Positions 1-9,167 are shown, numbered from the stretch's first letter. The stretch is DNA of 64,000 bases from Metabacillus sediminilitoris (GCF_009720625.1 NZ_CP046266.1:3729501-3793500), one strand, 5' to 3'. Translations and numbers: made by a program. Notes: a model not told the origin generated them from the sequence alone.

Positions 1-636
1 CCAATTGACCTTTACAAGTCCGTTTGTAATAAGCGGTTGTATTTTTTGTCGTGAAATATTATAAACAGCTGAACCTATTACATCTAGACGCAGTGATGAG
101 ACCGTTGTAACGATCTCTTGGTATACTTCTGCCTGTGGTGAAAATTCATTAAGTTCTTTTTCTTTTAACGTAACTTTGGCACGTCCAACTTCTAGAAAAT
201 TAGTTATTAAATAATCTGAAATTTCTCTAGCACAAACGAACTGCACGGTCTCATTGCTAAATCGAATATCTCCGAATTTAGACCGCTTTATTCCTAAACT
301 CATAAGCGCCCCTAAAACTTGACGATGCTGAAGAGTGATAAATTTACTTGCATACTTTACTTCAAAAAGAGTTAATTTGAAATCTTCATTTTCCGGCTGA
401 AAATAGTCTGGATATAGCAATGCCCTTTTACGTTCAGTATCCAGGACACCACCTTGAAATGAAACTTTCACTTCAGAGTGATCCCCTATGACTGAGAAAA
501 CGATTTCTTGTTCTCTAGGATCTAAAAAGTCCGTTAGTTTAGGGCTATATTGAGTTATAACGCTCTCCTTCCATTGAAGGACCTGATCGATAAAATGTTT
601 TTCTTCACGCCGAAAGTGTTGATATAAGTGATCCAT
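1..636 (-). CDS. ylmH: YlmH, S4-domain RNA-binding protein (3' end outside window)
   Basis: About 212 N-terminal codons are present; the gene runs off the left edge. The translation starts MDHLYQHFRREEKHFIDQ and continues with a conserved pattern (DFLDPREQEIV, FQGGVLDTERKRALLYP, LTLFEVKY) that I recognise from YlmH. The family has an N-terminal globular part and a C-terminal S4 RNA-binding domain; the visible end would enter the S4 part. YlmH has been linked to ribosome rescue in Bacillus, and the gene sits in the division-associated ylm group. The ATG at 634-636 is preceded by a GGAG ribosome binding site, which decides the start. It is last in the run ylmC to ylmG and probably co-transcribed with ylmG 59 bp upstream. 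Confidence 0.9.
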   Translation of the reverse strand, partial: MDHLYQHFRREEKHFIDQVLQWKESVITQYSPKLTDFLDPREQEIVFSVIGDHSEVKVSFQGGVLDTERKRALLYPDYFQPENEDFKLTLFEVKYASKFITLQHRQVLGALMSLGIKRSKFGDIRFSNETVQFVCAREISDYLITNFLEVGRAKVTLKEKELNEFSPQAEVYQEIVTTVSSLRLDVIGSAVYNISRQKIQPLITNGLVKVNW

Positions 637-695
637 TGTCACAACTCCAATTACACAATCTATCTTAGAAGTAAAAAGAGGGACCAAATAGTCCC

Positions 696-959
696 TTAGC
701 CAAGCATTCTAAAAAGTGATGCAACTCCATATTGTGCAAATTTTAATGCCAAAATTGCTACAATTGGTGAGATATCAATCATTCCTAAAGGAGGAATAAT
801 TTTTCGAAATGGCTCTAAATAAGGTTCACAAATTTTAGCCAATATTTGTCCAAAACCAGATTCTCTCGCGCCAGGAAACCATGATAGTAAAATATAAATG
901 ATGATCGCATACGAATAAAAAGTTAACAGTGTAGTAATTAAGCTAAATATTATGTCCAT
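696..959 (-). CDS. ylmG: YlmG, YggT-family membrane protein
   Basis: An 87-residue, very hydrophobic protein with two membrane segments (about residues 4-25 and 62-82) separated by a short loop containing the family motif around SWFPGARES and the conserved [13 protein letters not shown] stretch. YggT/YlmG proteins are small membrane proteins genetically associated with SepF and cell division; their molecular role is not firmly known. It follows sepF by 7 bp and precedes ylmH, the standard Firmicute order ylmE-sepF-ylmG-ylmH, so it is part of one operon. Confidence 0.93.
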   Translation of the reverse strand: MDIIFSLITTLLTFYSYAIIIYILLSWFPGARESGFGQILAKICEPYLEPFRKIIPPLGMIDISPIVAILALKFAQYGVASLFRMLG

Positions 960-966
960 GTCGAGT

Positions 967-1413
967 TTACCACCTTTGATGTTCTTCTTCTGAGATTAGC
1001 TCAGAAATAGATCCTGATACATCTACATTATCAGGTGTGCATAAAAAAATATTTGTGCCAATTCGTTGAATATCGCCTCCGATTGCATACACAGTTCCAC
1101 TTAAAAAATCTACAATCCGTTTAGCTTGGTCTCTTTGAATACTTTGAAGATTAACGACAACTGCACGGCGATTTTTTAATTGATCCGCAATTTCCTGTGC
1201 TTCAGCATAAACCCTTGGCTCACATAAAATAACTTTAGAAGATTTTTGGATACTTTGCAAACTTACTACATTTTGCTTAGTTGATTGAGTTTGCGGCTTT
1301 TGGGAAATTGGTTGTTGTTCTTCATATTCTTGTTGCATTTCCTCATTTTCAACATATTCATATTCTTCATCATCTAATGCAAAAAAACTTTTAAACCGAT
1401 TTTTAATAGACAT
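967..1413 (-). CDS. sepF: SepF, FtsZ-binding membrane tether of the divisome
   Basis: A 148-residue SepF. The N-terminus [18 protein letters not shown] forms the amphipathic helix that binds membrane, an acidic Gln-rich linker follows (about residues 20-60), and the C-terminal domain (about 65-145) carries the SepF core with [18 protein letters not shown], the Gly-rich dimer region, and [10 protein letters not shown]. SepF bundles FtsZ filaments and tethers them to the membrane in parallel with FtsA. A longer frame reaches 1455, but the ATG at 1411-1413 has a strong GGAGGT site just upstream (from 1421) and gives the usual N-terminus. The start lies 1 bp after the ylmE stop, so the two are translationally linked. 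Confidence 0.96.
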   Translation of the reverse strand: MSIKNRFKSFFALDDEEYEYVENEEMQQEYEEQQPISQKPQTQSTKQNVVSLQSIQKSSKVILCEPRVYAEAQEIADQLKNRRAVVVNLQSIQRDQAKRIVDFLSGTVYAIGGDIQRIGTNIFLCTPDNVDVSGSISELISEEEHQRW

Positions 1414-1414
1414 T

Positions 1415-2101
1415 TTATACACCTCCGCTTTCATTTCCAACGAGTGAAGTTCCAATTCTTATAAAGGTTGCACCTTCTTCAATTGCTATTTCATAATCAT
1501 TAGACATGCCCATTGATAATTCGTTACATGGTGCGTTAGGCAGTTGTAATGCTTGTATTTTTTCTTGAAGTCTTTTTAACTTTTTAAAGCATGCGCGGAT
1601 GACATCCTTATCCTCAGTAAATGGAGCCATTGTCATTAACCCTACTACTTGTATATTTGATAAAGATTGTAGCTCCTTGACAAGATGATCTAACTCATCA
1701 GGAGAACAACCATGCTTTGATTCTTCACCTGATACATTTACCTGAACAAAACATTTAATTGGCTTATTGGCACGTTTATCTATTTCTTTTGCTAAAGATA
1801 GACGATCTAAAGAATGTATGTATTCAACTTTATCAATAATATTTTTTACCTTTCTCGTTTGCAGTGAACCGATAAAATGCCAAGCAGCCAAATTTCCAAG
1901 GACTTGGTATTTGGCGTTAAGACCTTCTTCACGATTTTCACCTAAATGCTTAACACCAGCATCAAGTGCGGCTTTTGCACGCTCAATGCTAACATATTTA
2001 GTTACGGCAATTACATGAATGTCATCTGAATTTCGACCGATCCGTTTGCAAATATTGTCAATATTATCTCGTATTGTTTGATAGTTGTCTTGCACATTCA
2101 T
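1415..2101 (-). CDS. ylmE: YlmE, YggS/PLPBP-family pyridoxal-phosphate homeostasis protein
   Basis: 228 residues in a single alanine-racemase-like barrel. The cofactor lysine is K35 in IAVTKYVS; other family motifs are [30 protein letters not shown] and the C-terminal [15 protein letters not shown] phosphate-binding part. PLPBP proteins bind PLP without a known catalytic reaction and buffer B6 vitamers and amino acid pools. It lies 8 bp after pgeF and 1 bp before sepF, the usual ylmD-ylmE-sepF grouping. Function is inferred from the family. Confidence 0.93.
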   Translation of the reverse strand: MNVQDNYQTIRDNIDNICKRIGRNSDDIHVIAVTKYVSIERAKAALDAGVKHLGENREEGLNAKYQVLGNLAAWHFIGSLQTRKVKNIIDKVEYIHSLDRLSLAKEIDKRANKPIKCFVQVNVSGEESKHGCSPDELDHLVKELQSLSNIQVVGLMTMAPFTEDKDVIRACFKKLKRLQEKIQALQLPNAPCNELSMGMSNDYEIAIEEGATFIRIGTSLVGNESGGV

Positions 2102-2109
2102 TTCTAGTG

Positions 2110-2940
2110 CTAAGCCTCCTCATATATTCCAATAAAACTTAACATACGACCAGTTTTTCCTTCATCACGTCTGTGTGAGAAAAATATTTCTTTTTCACAG
2201 CTTGTACAATGATGTGAAACGGTTATATTTTCTTCTTGTATTCCCGCTTCTAGCAACAAGTATTTGTTAAGCTTTTTTAAATCTAATTTATATTGTCCTT
2301 CTGTTATTTTGCTGTATGTTAATGGATATTTTTCGATGATACTTTTATTAATTGCCGAGATCACTCGATCATCAACAATATAACAGCATGGGCCAATTGC
2401 CGGGCCTATTGCTACTTTTATTTCACTAGGGTTTACTCCCTCAACATTTGTCCATTTTCTTATCATATTTCCACCAATATCATTAACTGTTCCCTTCCAT
2501 CCAGCATGTGCAACGCCAATTAATAGCTTTTGCGGCGAAAGGAAGTAGAGCGGTACACAATCGGCAAAACAAAGCGAAAGCATAATACCTTTTTCAGCGG
2601 TATATAACCCATCACAATTTGAAAGTCCATCGTCATACGAATATAAACCTCTGCCACAATTGAGTTTTGTTACTTTTTCAATATGTGTAGAATGTATTTG
2701 TTCAGCAAACACCCAATTGTTTAATGGAAAATCTGTTCGATTTGCCAAGATCTCTCTGTTTTCTATAACCGATTTCGGTTGATCATTAACATGAAGTCCA
2801 AGATTTAGTGTGGAGAAAGCCTCCTTGCTTACACCATCAGATTTAGTAGAAAAACCAACAGTTAAGCCTTCTACAAGGTTTTCCCATTTTTCCAATGATA
2901 AGTATGTTGTATTTCTTTGTTGAAAAGTTTCTGTTTGCAT
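2110..2940 (-). CDS. pgeF: YlmD / PgeF, multicopper-oxidase-like (Cu-oxidase_4) protein
   Basis: 276 residues of the YfiH/PgeF family. Visible motifs are FSTKSDGVS near residue 30, the metal-ligand stretch SLCFADCVPL, GVAHAGWKGT with the conserved His, and AIGPAIGPCCY with the conserved Cys. Members have been described as purine nucleoside phosphorylase/laccase-like enzymes and, in E. coli, as a peptidoglycan editing factor that prevents L-Ser misincorporation. The start has only a weak AAGGG site, so the exact N-terminus is less certain. It is first of the closely spaced group pgeF-ylmE-sepF-ylmG-ylmH. Confidence 0.9.
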   Translation of the reverse strand: MQTETFQQRNTTYLSLEKWENLVEGLTVGFSTKSDGVSKEAFSTLNLGLHVNDQPKSVIENREILANRTDFPLNNWVFAEQIHSTHIEKVTKLNCGRGLYSYDDGLSNCDGLYTAEKGIMLSLCFADCVPLYFLSPQKLLIGVAHAGWKGTVNDIGGNMIRKWTNVEGVNPSEIKVAIGPAIGPCCYIVDDRVISAINKSIIEKYPLTYSKITEGQYKLDLKKLNKYLLLEAGIQEENITVSHHCTSCEKEIFFSHRRDEGKTGRMLSFIGIYEEA

Positions 2941-3031
2941 TTTTCTTCAACCCTTTATTTTCGACATAAAAATATACCTATCGGACTTATTCTACCACAA
3001 AACCTCAATAACTTTTAGTAAGAATGACAAA

Positions 3032-3286
3032 TTATTCATCTGATCCCTCAATTTGTCGATTCATTCTCACAAGGATGACATCCTCGCCTATCTTCACTAT
3101 ATTTCTCCAAGGAATGATGATTTCCTCGTCCCTTCCAAAAAAACCCAACATTTTCCCTTGACCGCTGATTATGATTGCCTGTATTTTTCCAGTTGTCACA
3201 TTAATATCAAAATCCCAAATGTTCCCTAGCTTTTTTCCATCAGAAACATTTACAACATCCTTCGTTTGAAATTCTGAAATATACAT
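3032..3286 (-). CDS. ylmC: YlmC/YmxH-family PRC-barrel protein
   Basis: An 84-residue protein made of one PRC-barrel: a short N-terminus, KLGNIWDFDINVTTGKIQAI, a loop with FFGRDEEIIIPW, and a last strand GEDVILVRM. YlmC/YmxH proteins belong to a sporulation-associated PRC-barrel family with no defined biochemical function. The ATG follows a GGGGAGG site at good spacing. It stands alone between the sigG terminator and pgeF, as in B. subtilis after ylmA; here no ylmA is present. Confidence 0.88.
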   Translation of the reverse strand: MYISEFQTKDVVNVSDGKKLGNIWDFDINVTTGKIQAIIISGQGKMLGFFGRDEEIIIPWRNIVKIGEDVILVRMNRQIEGSDE

Positions 3287-3460
3287 GATGACGCCTCCCC
3301 ATATTCCATCATTCTTCGGTTTTAATAAGTTATGTCTTTTTTTCTGCCAAAATTTCTCTATTAATGAACAATTTTATAAAGTCACTTACTACATATCTAT
3401 GATTACATAGGAATAAACTATACAATTGTTTTTATTTATTTTTCAAAATCTGTTTTCACA

Positions 3461-3493
3461 AATTAAGGCTGCTCAAAATGAGCAGCCTTAATT
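3461..3493 (-). terminator. Intrinsic terminator overlapping the sigG stop codon
   Basis: A perfect 15-bp inverted repeat (3461-3475 with 3479-3493) around an AAA loop. The sigG stop codon (3488-3490) lies inside one arm. On the minus strand it is followed by a T-rich stretch, so it should end the spoIIG-sigG transcript. Confidence 0.85.
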
Positions 3494-4267
3494 TTGAATA
3501 TTTTTATTCATTTGTTTAATTGCAGCTTTTTCTAATCGTGAAACTTGTGCTTGGGATATTCCAATTTCTTCAGCGACTTCCATCTGTGTTTTTCCTTGAA
3601 AGAATCGCTTTTTGAGAATGAGCTTTTCTCGACTATTTAATCGTCTCATTCCTTCTTTCAATGCTAATTCTTCAATCCATTGAATATCTCGGTTTTTTTC
3701 ATCACTTAGTTGATCCATCACAAAGATTGGATCTCCCCCATCATTATAGATAGGTTCAAATAATGAAACAGGATCTTGAATGGCATCTAATGCAAACACA
3801 ATCTCTTCATGGGGAACGTCCAACACCTTTGAGATTTCTTCTGCAGTAGGTTCTCTCGATGTTTCACTCATAAGCCGTTCTCTTACTTGGAGAGCTTTAT
3901 AAGCGATATCTCGAAGGGAACGAGACACACGAATTGGATTGTTATCTCTTAAGTATCTACGAATTTCACCGATGATCATTGGTACAGCATATGTTGAAAA
4001 TTTGACATTTTGGCCTAGGTCAAAATTATCAATAGATTTCATTAATCCAATACAGCCAACTTGAAACAAATCGTCAACAAATTCTCCTCGGTTGTTAAAT
4101 CGCTGGATTACACTAAGTACCAATCGTAAGTTGCCATTCACCAGCTCTTCTCTTGCTGATATGTCTCCACTTTGCATTTGCCTAAATAACTCTCTCATTT
4201 TGTCATTCTTAAGGACTGGAAGTTTTGAGGTATCTACTCCGCAAATTTCGACTTTATTTCTTGTCAC
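3488..4267 (-). CDS. sigG: RNA polymerase sporulation sigma factor SigG (late forespore)
   Basis: 259 residues, nearly identical in pattern to B. subtilis sigmaG. The N-terminus is TRNKVEICGVDTSKLPVL; region 2 contains NGNLRLVLSVIQRFNNRGE and DDLFQVGCIGLMKSIDNF; region 4 ends with EEIGISQAQVSRLEKAAIKQ, the helix-turn-helix for the -35 element. SigG directs late forespore genes after engulfment. The frame is open back to 4366, but the family start is the GTG at 4265-4267, preceded by an AGGAGGG site. It lies 143 bp after sigE, with its own promoter and an inverted repeat covering its ribosome binding site. Confidence 0.97.
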   Translation of the reverse strand: MTRNKVEICGVDTSKLPVLKNDKMRELFRQMQSGDISAREELVNGNLRLVLSVIQRFNNRGEFVDDLFQVGCIGLMKSIDNFDLGQNVKFSTYAVPMIIGEIRRYLRDNNPIRVSRSLRDIAYKALQVRERLMSETSREPTAEEISKVLDVPHEEIVFALDAIQDPVSLFEPIYNDGGDPIFVMDQLSDEKNRDIQWIEELALKEGMRRLNSREKLILKKRFFQGKTQMEVAEEIGISQAQVSRLEKAAIKQMNKNIQN

Positions 4268-4273
4268 TTCTTT

Positions 4274-4355
4274 CCCTCCTAACAGGAGTTGCTGTACAAA
4301 GTTAAGTATCTCCTTGGGAGGAAAAAATATGCACAAGCTATTCGTGTTAGGAGGG
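4274..4355 (-). promoter_or_regulatory. Inverted repeat covering the sigG ribosome binding site
   Basis: The sigG Shine-Dalgarno region (minus strand 4284-4274, TGTTAGGAGGG) has a perfect 11-base complement at 4355-4345. The upstream arm lies before the -35 of the sigG promoter (4333-4328), so both arms exist only in RNA that reads through from spoIIGA-sigE. RNA started at the sigG promoter would lack the upstream arm. A smaller local hairpin (4276-4280 with 4284-4288) also touches the site. From memory, an equivalent block on translation of read-through sigG mRNA has been proposed for B. subtilis. The repeat is seen; the regulatory effect is inferred. Confidence 0.75.
4304..4333 (-). promoter_or_regulatory. 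SigmaG/SigmaF-type promoter of sigG
   Basis: On the minus strand TGCATA (4333-4328) is followed after 17 bp by GATACTT (4310-4304). This fits the sigmaG/sigmaF pattern (-35 TGnATA, -10 CATnnTA), expected because sigG is self-activated and first read by sigmaF. The transcript would begin near 4297, about 30 bases before the GTG. Confidence 0.7.
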
Positions 4356-4410
4356 GCATAATTCACTCAATTAATTGATATCAAAGAGGTATTTCCTATT
4401 AAAAATTTTT

Positions 4411-5130
4411 TTAGACCATTTTATTAAATTCTTTTTGCAATCTTTTAATAATTCGCTTTTCTAATCTTGAGATATAGGATTGTGATATACCTAGCATATC
4501 GGCAACATCTTTCTGTGTTTTCTCTTCTCCGCCTTGTAACCCAAAACGAAGCTCCATGATTTGTTTCTCTCGATCATTTAGCTGTTGAAGAGCTTTCATT
4601 AATAACTTTCGATCAACATTAGCTTCAAGATCTTTTGTAATAATGTCATCTTCTGTCCCTAATACATCAGAAAGAAGCAATTCATTTCCATCCCAATCAA
4701 TATTTAACGGTTCATCAAATGAAACTTCTGATCGAAGTTTATTATTGCGACGTAAATACATTAGGATTTCATTTTCAATACAGCGAGAAGCATATGTTGC
4801 AAGTTTTATTTTTTTTTCAGGATTAAACGTATTTACAGCTTTTATCAAACCTATTGTCCCAATACTAATTAAGTCTTCAATATTAATCCCTGTATTTTCA
4901 AATTTACGGGCAATATAGACGACTAAACGTAAGTTTCTTTCAATAAGAATTGATCTTGCGGCTTGGTCACCTGTTGGAAGTTTTTGCAACAGTATTTCTT
5001 CTTCATCTTTTGAGAGAGGTGGTGGTAAAGCTTCGCTGCCACCAATGTAATATACCTCATCAGATTTGAATCCTAGCTTGATTAATAGCTTATACCATAA
5101 GTAAGTAAGATGTAATTTTAATTTTTTCAT
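4411..5130 (-). CDS. sigE: Pro-sigmaE, mother-cell sporulation sigma factor
   Basis: 239 residues. Residues 1 to about 28 form the basic, amphipathic pro-sequence ([20 protein letters not shown]) removed by SpoIIGA near EVYYIGG. Region 2 includes [20 protein letters not shown] and [15 protein letters not shown]; region 4 carries [20 protein letters not shown]. It controls early mother-cell genes after septation. It lies downstream of spoIIGA and upstream of sigG in the spoIIG order. The 291 bp between spoIIGA and sigE contain no convincing gene, which is longer than I expect for this operon. Confidence 0.97.
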   Translation of the reverse strand: MKKLKLHLTYLWYKLLIKLGFKSDEVYYIGGSEALPPPLSKDEEEILLQKLPTGDQAARSILIERNLRLVVYIARKFENTGINIEDLISIGTIGLIKAVNTFNPEKKIKLATYASRCIENEILMYLRRNNKLRSEVSFDEPLNIDWDGNELLLSDVLGTEDDIITKDLEANVDRKLLMKALQQLNDREKQIMELRFGLQGGEEKTQKDVADMLGISQSYISRLEKRIIKRLQKEFNKMV

Positions 5131-5421
5131 TTTCCTCCCCCTTCTTGGAAATGCATATGCCTAAGTGGTCTTATAAGGCTAGAACAAGGTTTAATTAAAT
5201 ATCGTTAAAAATTTTTGAAGCTAGGCTGTCAAAACACCACGTCAATCACTATACCGTTTTCACTACTTCTGTTATGAAGCTGATAATTTTAAACTAAAAA
5301 TTATAAATAAGCATAAGTACGGTAACAGACCTGTTTGCGCAAGACACAAAAACTAAGTATAAAATACGAATACACAACGTATAAAAATAACGTTTTTGAG
5401 TAAGATAGAAGTATGTGTCAT

Positions 5422-6354
5422 TCATGATACATGTTCGATAGATTGACTTTGCAACATTTTCGGATGGACGATACAATCATATTCATCCTCAGAAGACAAT
5501 TTCGTACGATTCAAACCTACAATTGTTTTATGTACCGTAATTTTCTCAGTTTTCGTTTCGATCAACACCTCATCAGGTTTAAATCCTAATAAAAATTGAT
5601 TCTCTCTTCCTACAACTCGATATGGAATAATTCGCACTCGATGTTCCCAGGCATGCCCTTCGTAACGACTATCACTAATAGATTTCATAACATCATCTTG
5701 AATGGCTTGATTTACAAGCTGCTCTGGTAGTTTTTCTCTAACCTTTAAAGTATCAATTATCATGACAGGACTTCGTGTTATCGGATCAAAAAGCTGATTC
5801 CCGCTATCAACTAATCCTTTTAACAATAACTCGGTAGATTCCACTCTGATCGTCACACTCACTATTTGGTCGAATTTAATTTTTTTTGCTTCTAATCCTT
5901 CTATACGATTTCTAGAAAAAACCCAAATGAGGGGAAAACCTATAAGTACAAATAACCAGCTAATTGGGTGACCAAAGCCAGTTGTATTCGTCATCAGGAC
6001 CCCATCTAAATAACTCATTTCTGCCTGTAAAAAAAAATGTGCACCAATCATTCCTCCACCAACCATGAAGGTGACAAAATAAAAGGTTAATAAGCTTTGA
6101 AAAAAGTAGCGGAACCGTTTAAATCCAAATGCGAGCCAAACCATCAACATTGAAATCATCATTTTCCCTATTGGATGTGTAGCGATAGCTGCCAGAGGTG
6201 TAAACATCATAATGACGATACTGGAACCTAAAAGAGCTGCTAAAAGTATGCGAATTTTGAATATTTTCCTTTTTAATGCAATAGCTGTTAGTAATAGCAG
6301 AAACAAATCAAAGGAAAAGTTTAAGAGCCAAATAACGTCTAAATAGATAGACAT
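5422..6354 (-). CDS. spoIIGA: SpoIIGA, pro-sigmaE processing aspartic protease
   Basis: 310 residues. The first about 145 residues hold five predicted membrane helices (from YLDVIWLLNFSFDLFLLLL to ISWLFVLIGFPLIWVF); the C-terminal half is the protease domain with catalytic Asp183 in GLVDSGNQLFDP, the same residue number as in B. subtilis. It dimerises in the septal membrane and cleaves the SigE pro-sequence when signalled by SpoIIR from the forespore. The ATG has an AGGAG site. The promoter region upstream has tandem Spo0A-like boxes. Confidence 0.96.
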   Translation of the reverse strand: MSIYLDVIWLLNFSFDLFLLLLTAIALKRKIFKIRILLAALLGSSIVIMMFTPLAAIATHPIGKMMISMLMVWLAFGFKRFRYFFQSLLTFYFVTFMVGGGMIGAHFFLQAEMSYLDGVLMTNTTGFGHPISWLFVLIGFPLIWVFSRNRIEGLEAKKIKFDQIVSVTIRVESTELLLKGLVDSGNQLFDPITRSPVMIIDTLKVREKLPEQLVNQAIQDDVMKSISDSRYEGHAWEHRVRIIPYRVVGRENQFLLGFKPDEVLIETKTEKITVHKTIVGLNRTKLSSEDEYDCIVHPKMLQSQSIEHVS

Positions 6355-6404
6355 CTGTTACTCCTTTTCTAAAATTATGAAATATATTGAACCTGATAGC
6401 ATTT

Positions 6405-6448
6405 AGTATAAGACTTGGTAGGTAGGAAGTCTGTCACTTACTGCCGAG
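6405..6448 (-). promoter_or_regulatory. spoIIG promoter with tandem Spo0A-like boxes
   Basis: On the minus strand a -35-like GTGACA (6437-6432) and a -10 TATACT (6410-6405) are separated by 21 bp, abnormally long for sigmaA. The B. subtilis spoIIG promoter is known for such a stretched spacer and for Spo0A binding that overlaps the -35. Here two Spo0A-box-like heptamers on the + strand, TGTCACT (6432-6438) and TGCCGAG (6442-6448), lie exactly 10 bp apart and cover the -35. TGTCGAG (6485) and the consensus TGTCGAA (6557) lie further upstream. Confidence 0.75.
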
Positions 6449-6637
6449 TAAATGTAAGAATTTTTGATAGAATATTAGAGTTTTTGTCGAGTTTTTAAAA
6501 GAATATCTATGTAGTTTTCACAAAGTTTTTTAGGTAAGTAGGTCAACATAACCTCCTGTCGAAATTTTATGCTTTCTTGTCATTTTTTTCTGCGTCATTC
6601 CATATACTTCTAGTCCTAGAAACTTCCTAAAATAATA

Positions 6638-6673
6638 AAAAAGCGCAAATTCTCATATGAATTTGCGCTTTTT
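6638..6673 (-). terminator. Intrinsic terminator of the ftsA-ftsZ transcript
   Basis: A perfect 15-bp stem (6638-6652 with 6659-6673) rich in GC at its core (AAGCGCAAATTC) with a 6-nt loop, 29 bp after the ftsZ stop, flanked by A/T runs on both sides. It may work in both directions. Confidence 0.85.
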
Positions 6674-6701
6674 ACTAGAATTATGATGTTAACTGAACTT
6701 T

Positions 6702-7841
6702 TTAACGGCGTTTATTTCGATTTCTTAAAAATGTCGGTATATCTAATGCATCATCTGATTGTTGGACATTATTTCGAATTGGCGCTTCTTGAACAGATTC
6801 TTCACGTTTCATCTCTCGTTTAGGAGCCGGCTTCGTTGGAGATGTACTTCCGAAAGGACGTGATTGTGTTTTTACAGGGTTCATATCTTGCTCTGTAAAT
6901 CCTGTTGCAATAACTGTTACAACAATTTCATCCTTAAGGTTTTCATTAATTACTGATCCAAAGATCATATTTACTTCTTGATCTGAAGCAGTTGCTACGA
7001 TGTCTGCAGCTTCCTGAACTTCATATAAGCTTAAGTTAGCTCCACCTGTAATGTTCATGAGTACACCTTGTGCACCATCAATTGATGTTTCAAGTAATGG
7101 ACTTGAAATAGCTTTCTTAGCAGCCTCTGCAGCACGATTTTCACCAGTTGCAACACCAATACCCATTAAAGCAGAACCACGGTTCGACATAATTGTTTTA
7201 ACATCTGCAAAATCCAGATTAATTAATCCAGGTACCGCGATTAAATCTGAAATACCTTGAACCCCTTGACGTAATACATTATCAGCTTCACGGAAAGCTT
7301 CAAGCATTGGTGTATTTTTGTCAACAATCTCAAGTAGTCGGTCATTTGGAATAACTATCAACGTATCGACAGATTCCTTCATTGAGGAAATTCCGCCAGC
7401 AGCTTGCATAGCACGTTTACGACCTTCAAATGTAAATGGTCTAGTTACAACACCTACTGTTAATGCTCCTAAATCTTTTGAAATTTGAGCAATTACCGGA
7501 GCAGCACCAGTACCTGTGCCACCTCCCATTCCAGCTGTAACGAATACCATATCTGCGCCTCTTAAAGCTTCTTCGATTTGTTCTCTGCTCTCTTCAGCCG
7601 CTTTTTTACCTACCTCTGGATTTGCTCCAGCACCTAATCCTCGAGTAAGCTTTGATCCGATTTGCATTTTTATTTCTGCTTTAGATAAATTTAATGCTTG
7701 TGCATCTGTGTTGACAGCAATAAATTCAACACCTTGTACACCATGCTCTATCATGCGATTAACAGCGTTATTACCACCGCCACCTACTCCGATTACCTTG
7801 ATGGTAGCTAAGCCGTCAATATTTGATTCAAACTCCAACAT
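6702..7841 (-). CDS. ftsZ: FtsZ, tubulin-like cell division GTPase
   Basis: 379 residues. The GTPase domain (about 12-205) shows [15 protein letters not shown], the tubulin signature [15 protein letters not shown] and the NDRLL synergy region; the second domain runs to about residue 315. A disordered linker follows (about 317-362), then the conserved C-terminal peptide [17 protein letters not shown] that binds FtsA, SepF and other partners. It polymerises at midcell to form the Z ring. The ATG at 7839-7841 (GGAGGA upstream) gives the family N-terminus MLEFESN; an in-frame upstream ATG is ignored. It follows ftsA by 42 bp. Confidence 0.98.
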   Translation of the reverse strand: MLEFESNIDGLATIKVIGVGGGGNNAVNRMIEHGVQGVEFIAVNTDAQALNLSKAEIKMQIGSKLTRGLGAGANPEVGKKAAEESREQIEEALRGADMVFVTAGMGGGTGTGAAPVIAQISKDLGALTVGVVTRPFTFEGRKRAMQAAGGISSMKESVDTLIVIPNDRLLEIVDKNTPMLEAFREADNVLRQGVQGISDLIAVPGLINLDFADVKTIMSNRGSALMGIGVATGENRAAEAAKKAISSPLLETSIDGAQGVLMNITGGANLSLYEVQEAADIVATASDQEVNMIFGSVINENLKDEIVVTVIATGFTEQDMNPVKTQSRPFGSTSPTKPAPKREMKREESVQEAPIRNNVQQSDDALDIPTFLRNRNKRR

Positions 7842-7883
7842 GCGAAATCCTCCTAATCCATCAAATAACATCATTTATGTAAA

Positions 7884-9167
7884 CTATTCAAAGAAGTACC
7901 CAAAAAACTTCTTTACTTTGTTTACTTTTTTGTCTTGTTGTTGCTGTTGTGGTTTTGTACGTTGTTGCTGTGGTTCATTTGTTGCTGCAACTTCCATCGC
8001 ATTCACTGCAACATTTGAGCCAATTTTTCTACCTTGAATTTTAGCATTTTTATGTGCAAATTGTATTAATCCAACACCAGTCATATATTGGGGTTCTCTA
8101 ACACCAATATAATCTGGGCTTGCTATCCTTACACTATTTTGAAGGATCACTTGACCTAATTCAAGTACCCCAGGCATTCTAACTGTACCACCGGTTAGAA
8201 CAAAACCACCTGGTAACTCTCCGACGCCAAGTCTTCTAATTTCATGTAAAATTAGCTCATACATTTCTTCAAGTCTTGCTTCAATAATATCAGCAATTTC
8301 TAATTGATTAAAGGTTCTCTTTTGATCTGATCCTATAATAGAAACTTCGAACACTTCATCTTCAGAAGCATGATCGTAATAAGCATGACCATATTTGACT
8401 TTAATTCTTTCAGCTTCATCTGTCGTTGTGCGGAGACCAATTGATAAGTCCTTTGTAATATGCTCACCACCAACTGGCAGTACAGTCGTCGCATATAAAT
8501 GATTTTGTTCAAAAATCGCGATAGTTGTTGAACCACCACCAATGTCGACTAATGCTACACCTAGGTTCTTTTCATCCTTTGATAAAGCAACAGAACCAGC
8601 TGCCAACGGTTGTAAACATATATCTGTAATTTCTAAGCCTGAGCGCTCTACACACCGTAATAAATTATGTAAAATCGTCTTTGAACCTGTTATAATTGAT
8701 CCTTCCATTTCTAAGCGGACACCTAGCATCCCTCGCGGATCATTTATTTCATCTAATCCATCAACAATAAATTGTCTTGGAATGACATCAATAATTTCTC
8801 GTTCAGGGGGGATTGAGATCACTTGAGCTGCTTCAATAACTCTTCTTACATCTTCATTAGATATTTCACGATTTTCACTTGAAACCGCCACGACACCGTG
8901 ACAATTTTGCAAGTGTACGTGATTTCCGGTTACCCCTACAACTACTCTTTTTAAGGAGATTCCAACCATTCTTTCAGCCTGTTCTACTGCTTTTTTTATA
9001 GAATGAACCGTTTCATCTATATCAACTATAGATCCTTTTCTTAATCCTTCTGATTTAACATTACCAACACCAATTATGTTTAAAGCATCATTTGTCATTT
9101 CACCAATAATTACTTTAACACTGGATGTACCGATGTCAAGACTTACGAATAATTCATTGTTGTTCAT
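7884..9167 (-). CDS. ftsA: FtsA, actin-like membrane anchor of the Z ring
   Basis: 427 residues of the actin/Hsp70 fold: phosphate-1 loop [13 protein letters not shown] at the N-terminus, SHS2/1C subdomain after about residue 85, phosphate-2 motif [16 protein letters not shown], and adenosine motif [14 protein letters not shown] Gln-rich linker (about 400-412) leads to a C-terminal basic amphipathic helix [15 protein letters not shown] that binds membrane. FtsA tethers FtsZ filaments and recruits later division proteins. The start ATG (9165-9167) has a GAGGAGGTG site. Confidence 0.97.
   Translation of the reverse strand: MNNNELFVSLDIGTSSVKVIIGEMTNDALNIIGVGNVKSEGLRKGSIVDIDETVHSIKKAVEQAERMVGISLKRVVVGVTGNHVHLQNCHGVVAVSSENREISNEDVRRVIEAAQVISIPPEREIIDVIPRQFIVDGLDEINDPRGMLGVRLEMEGSIITGSKTILHNLLRCVERSGLEITDICLQPLAAGSVALSKDEKNLGVALVDIGGGSTTIAIFEQNHLYATTVLPVGGEHITKDLSIGLRTTTDEAERIKVKYGHAYYDHASEDEVFEVSIIGSDQKRTFNQLEIADIIEARLEEMYELILHEIRRLGVGELPGGFVLTGGTVRMPGVLELGQVILQNSVRIASPDYIGVREPQYMTGVGLIQFAHKNAKIQGRKIGSNVAVNAMEVAATNEPQQQRTKPQQQQQDKKVNKVKKFFGYFFE

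Larger units (their letters stand above)
6355..6701. other. Intergenic region between ftsZ and spoIIGA
   Basis: 347 bp without a gene. It contains the spoIIG promoter with Spo0A-like boxes (6405-6448), two further box-like heptamers (6485-6491 TGTCGAG, 6557-6563 TGTCGAA) and the ftsZ terminator (6638-6673). The serine protease genes found here in B. subtilis are missing. Confidence 0.7.

Noticed and set aside
5294..5476. 60-codon minus-strand frame overlapping the 3' end of spoIIGA
   Set aside because: It overlaps spoIIGA in another frame, has no ribosome site and no family-like composition; probably chance.
7516..8037. 173-codon plus-strand frame opposite ftsZ/ftsA
   Set aside because: Antisense shadow of conserved genes, rich in Ala/Pro/Cys from codon bias, no ribosome site.
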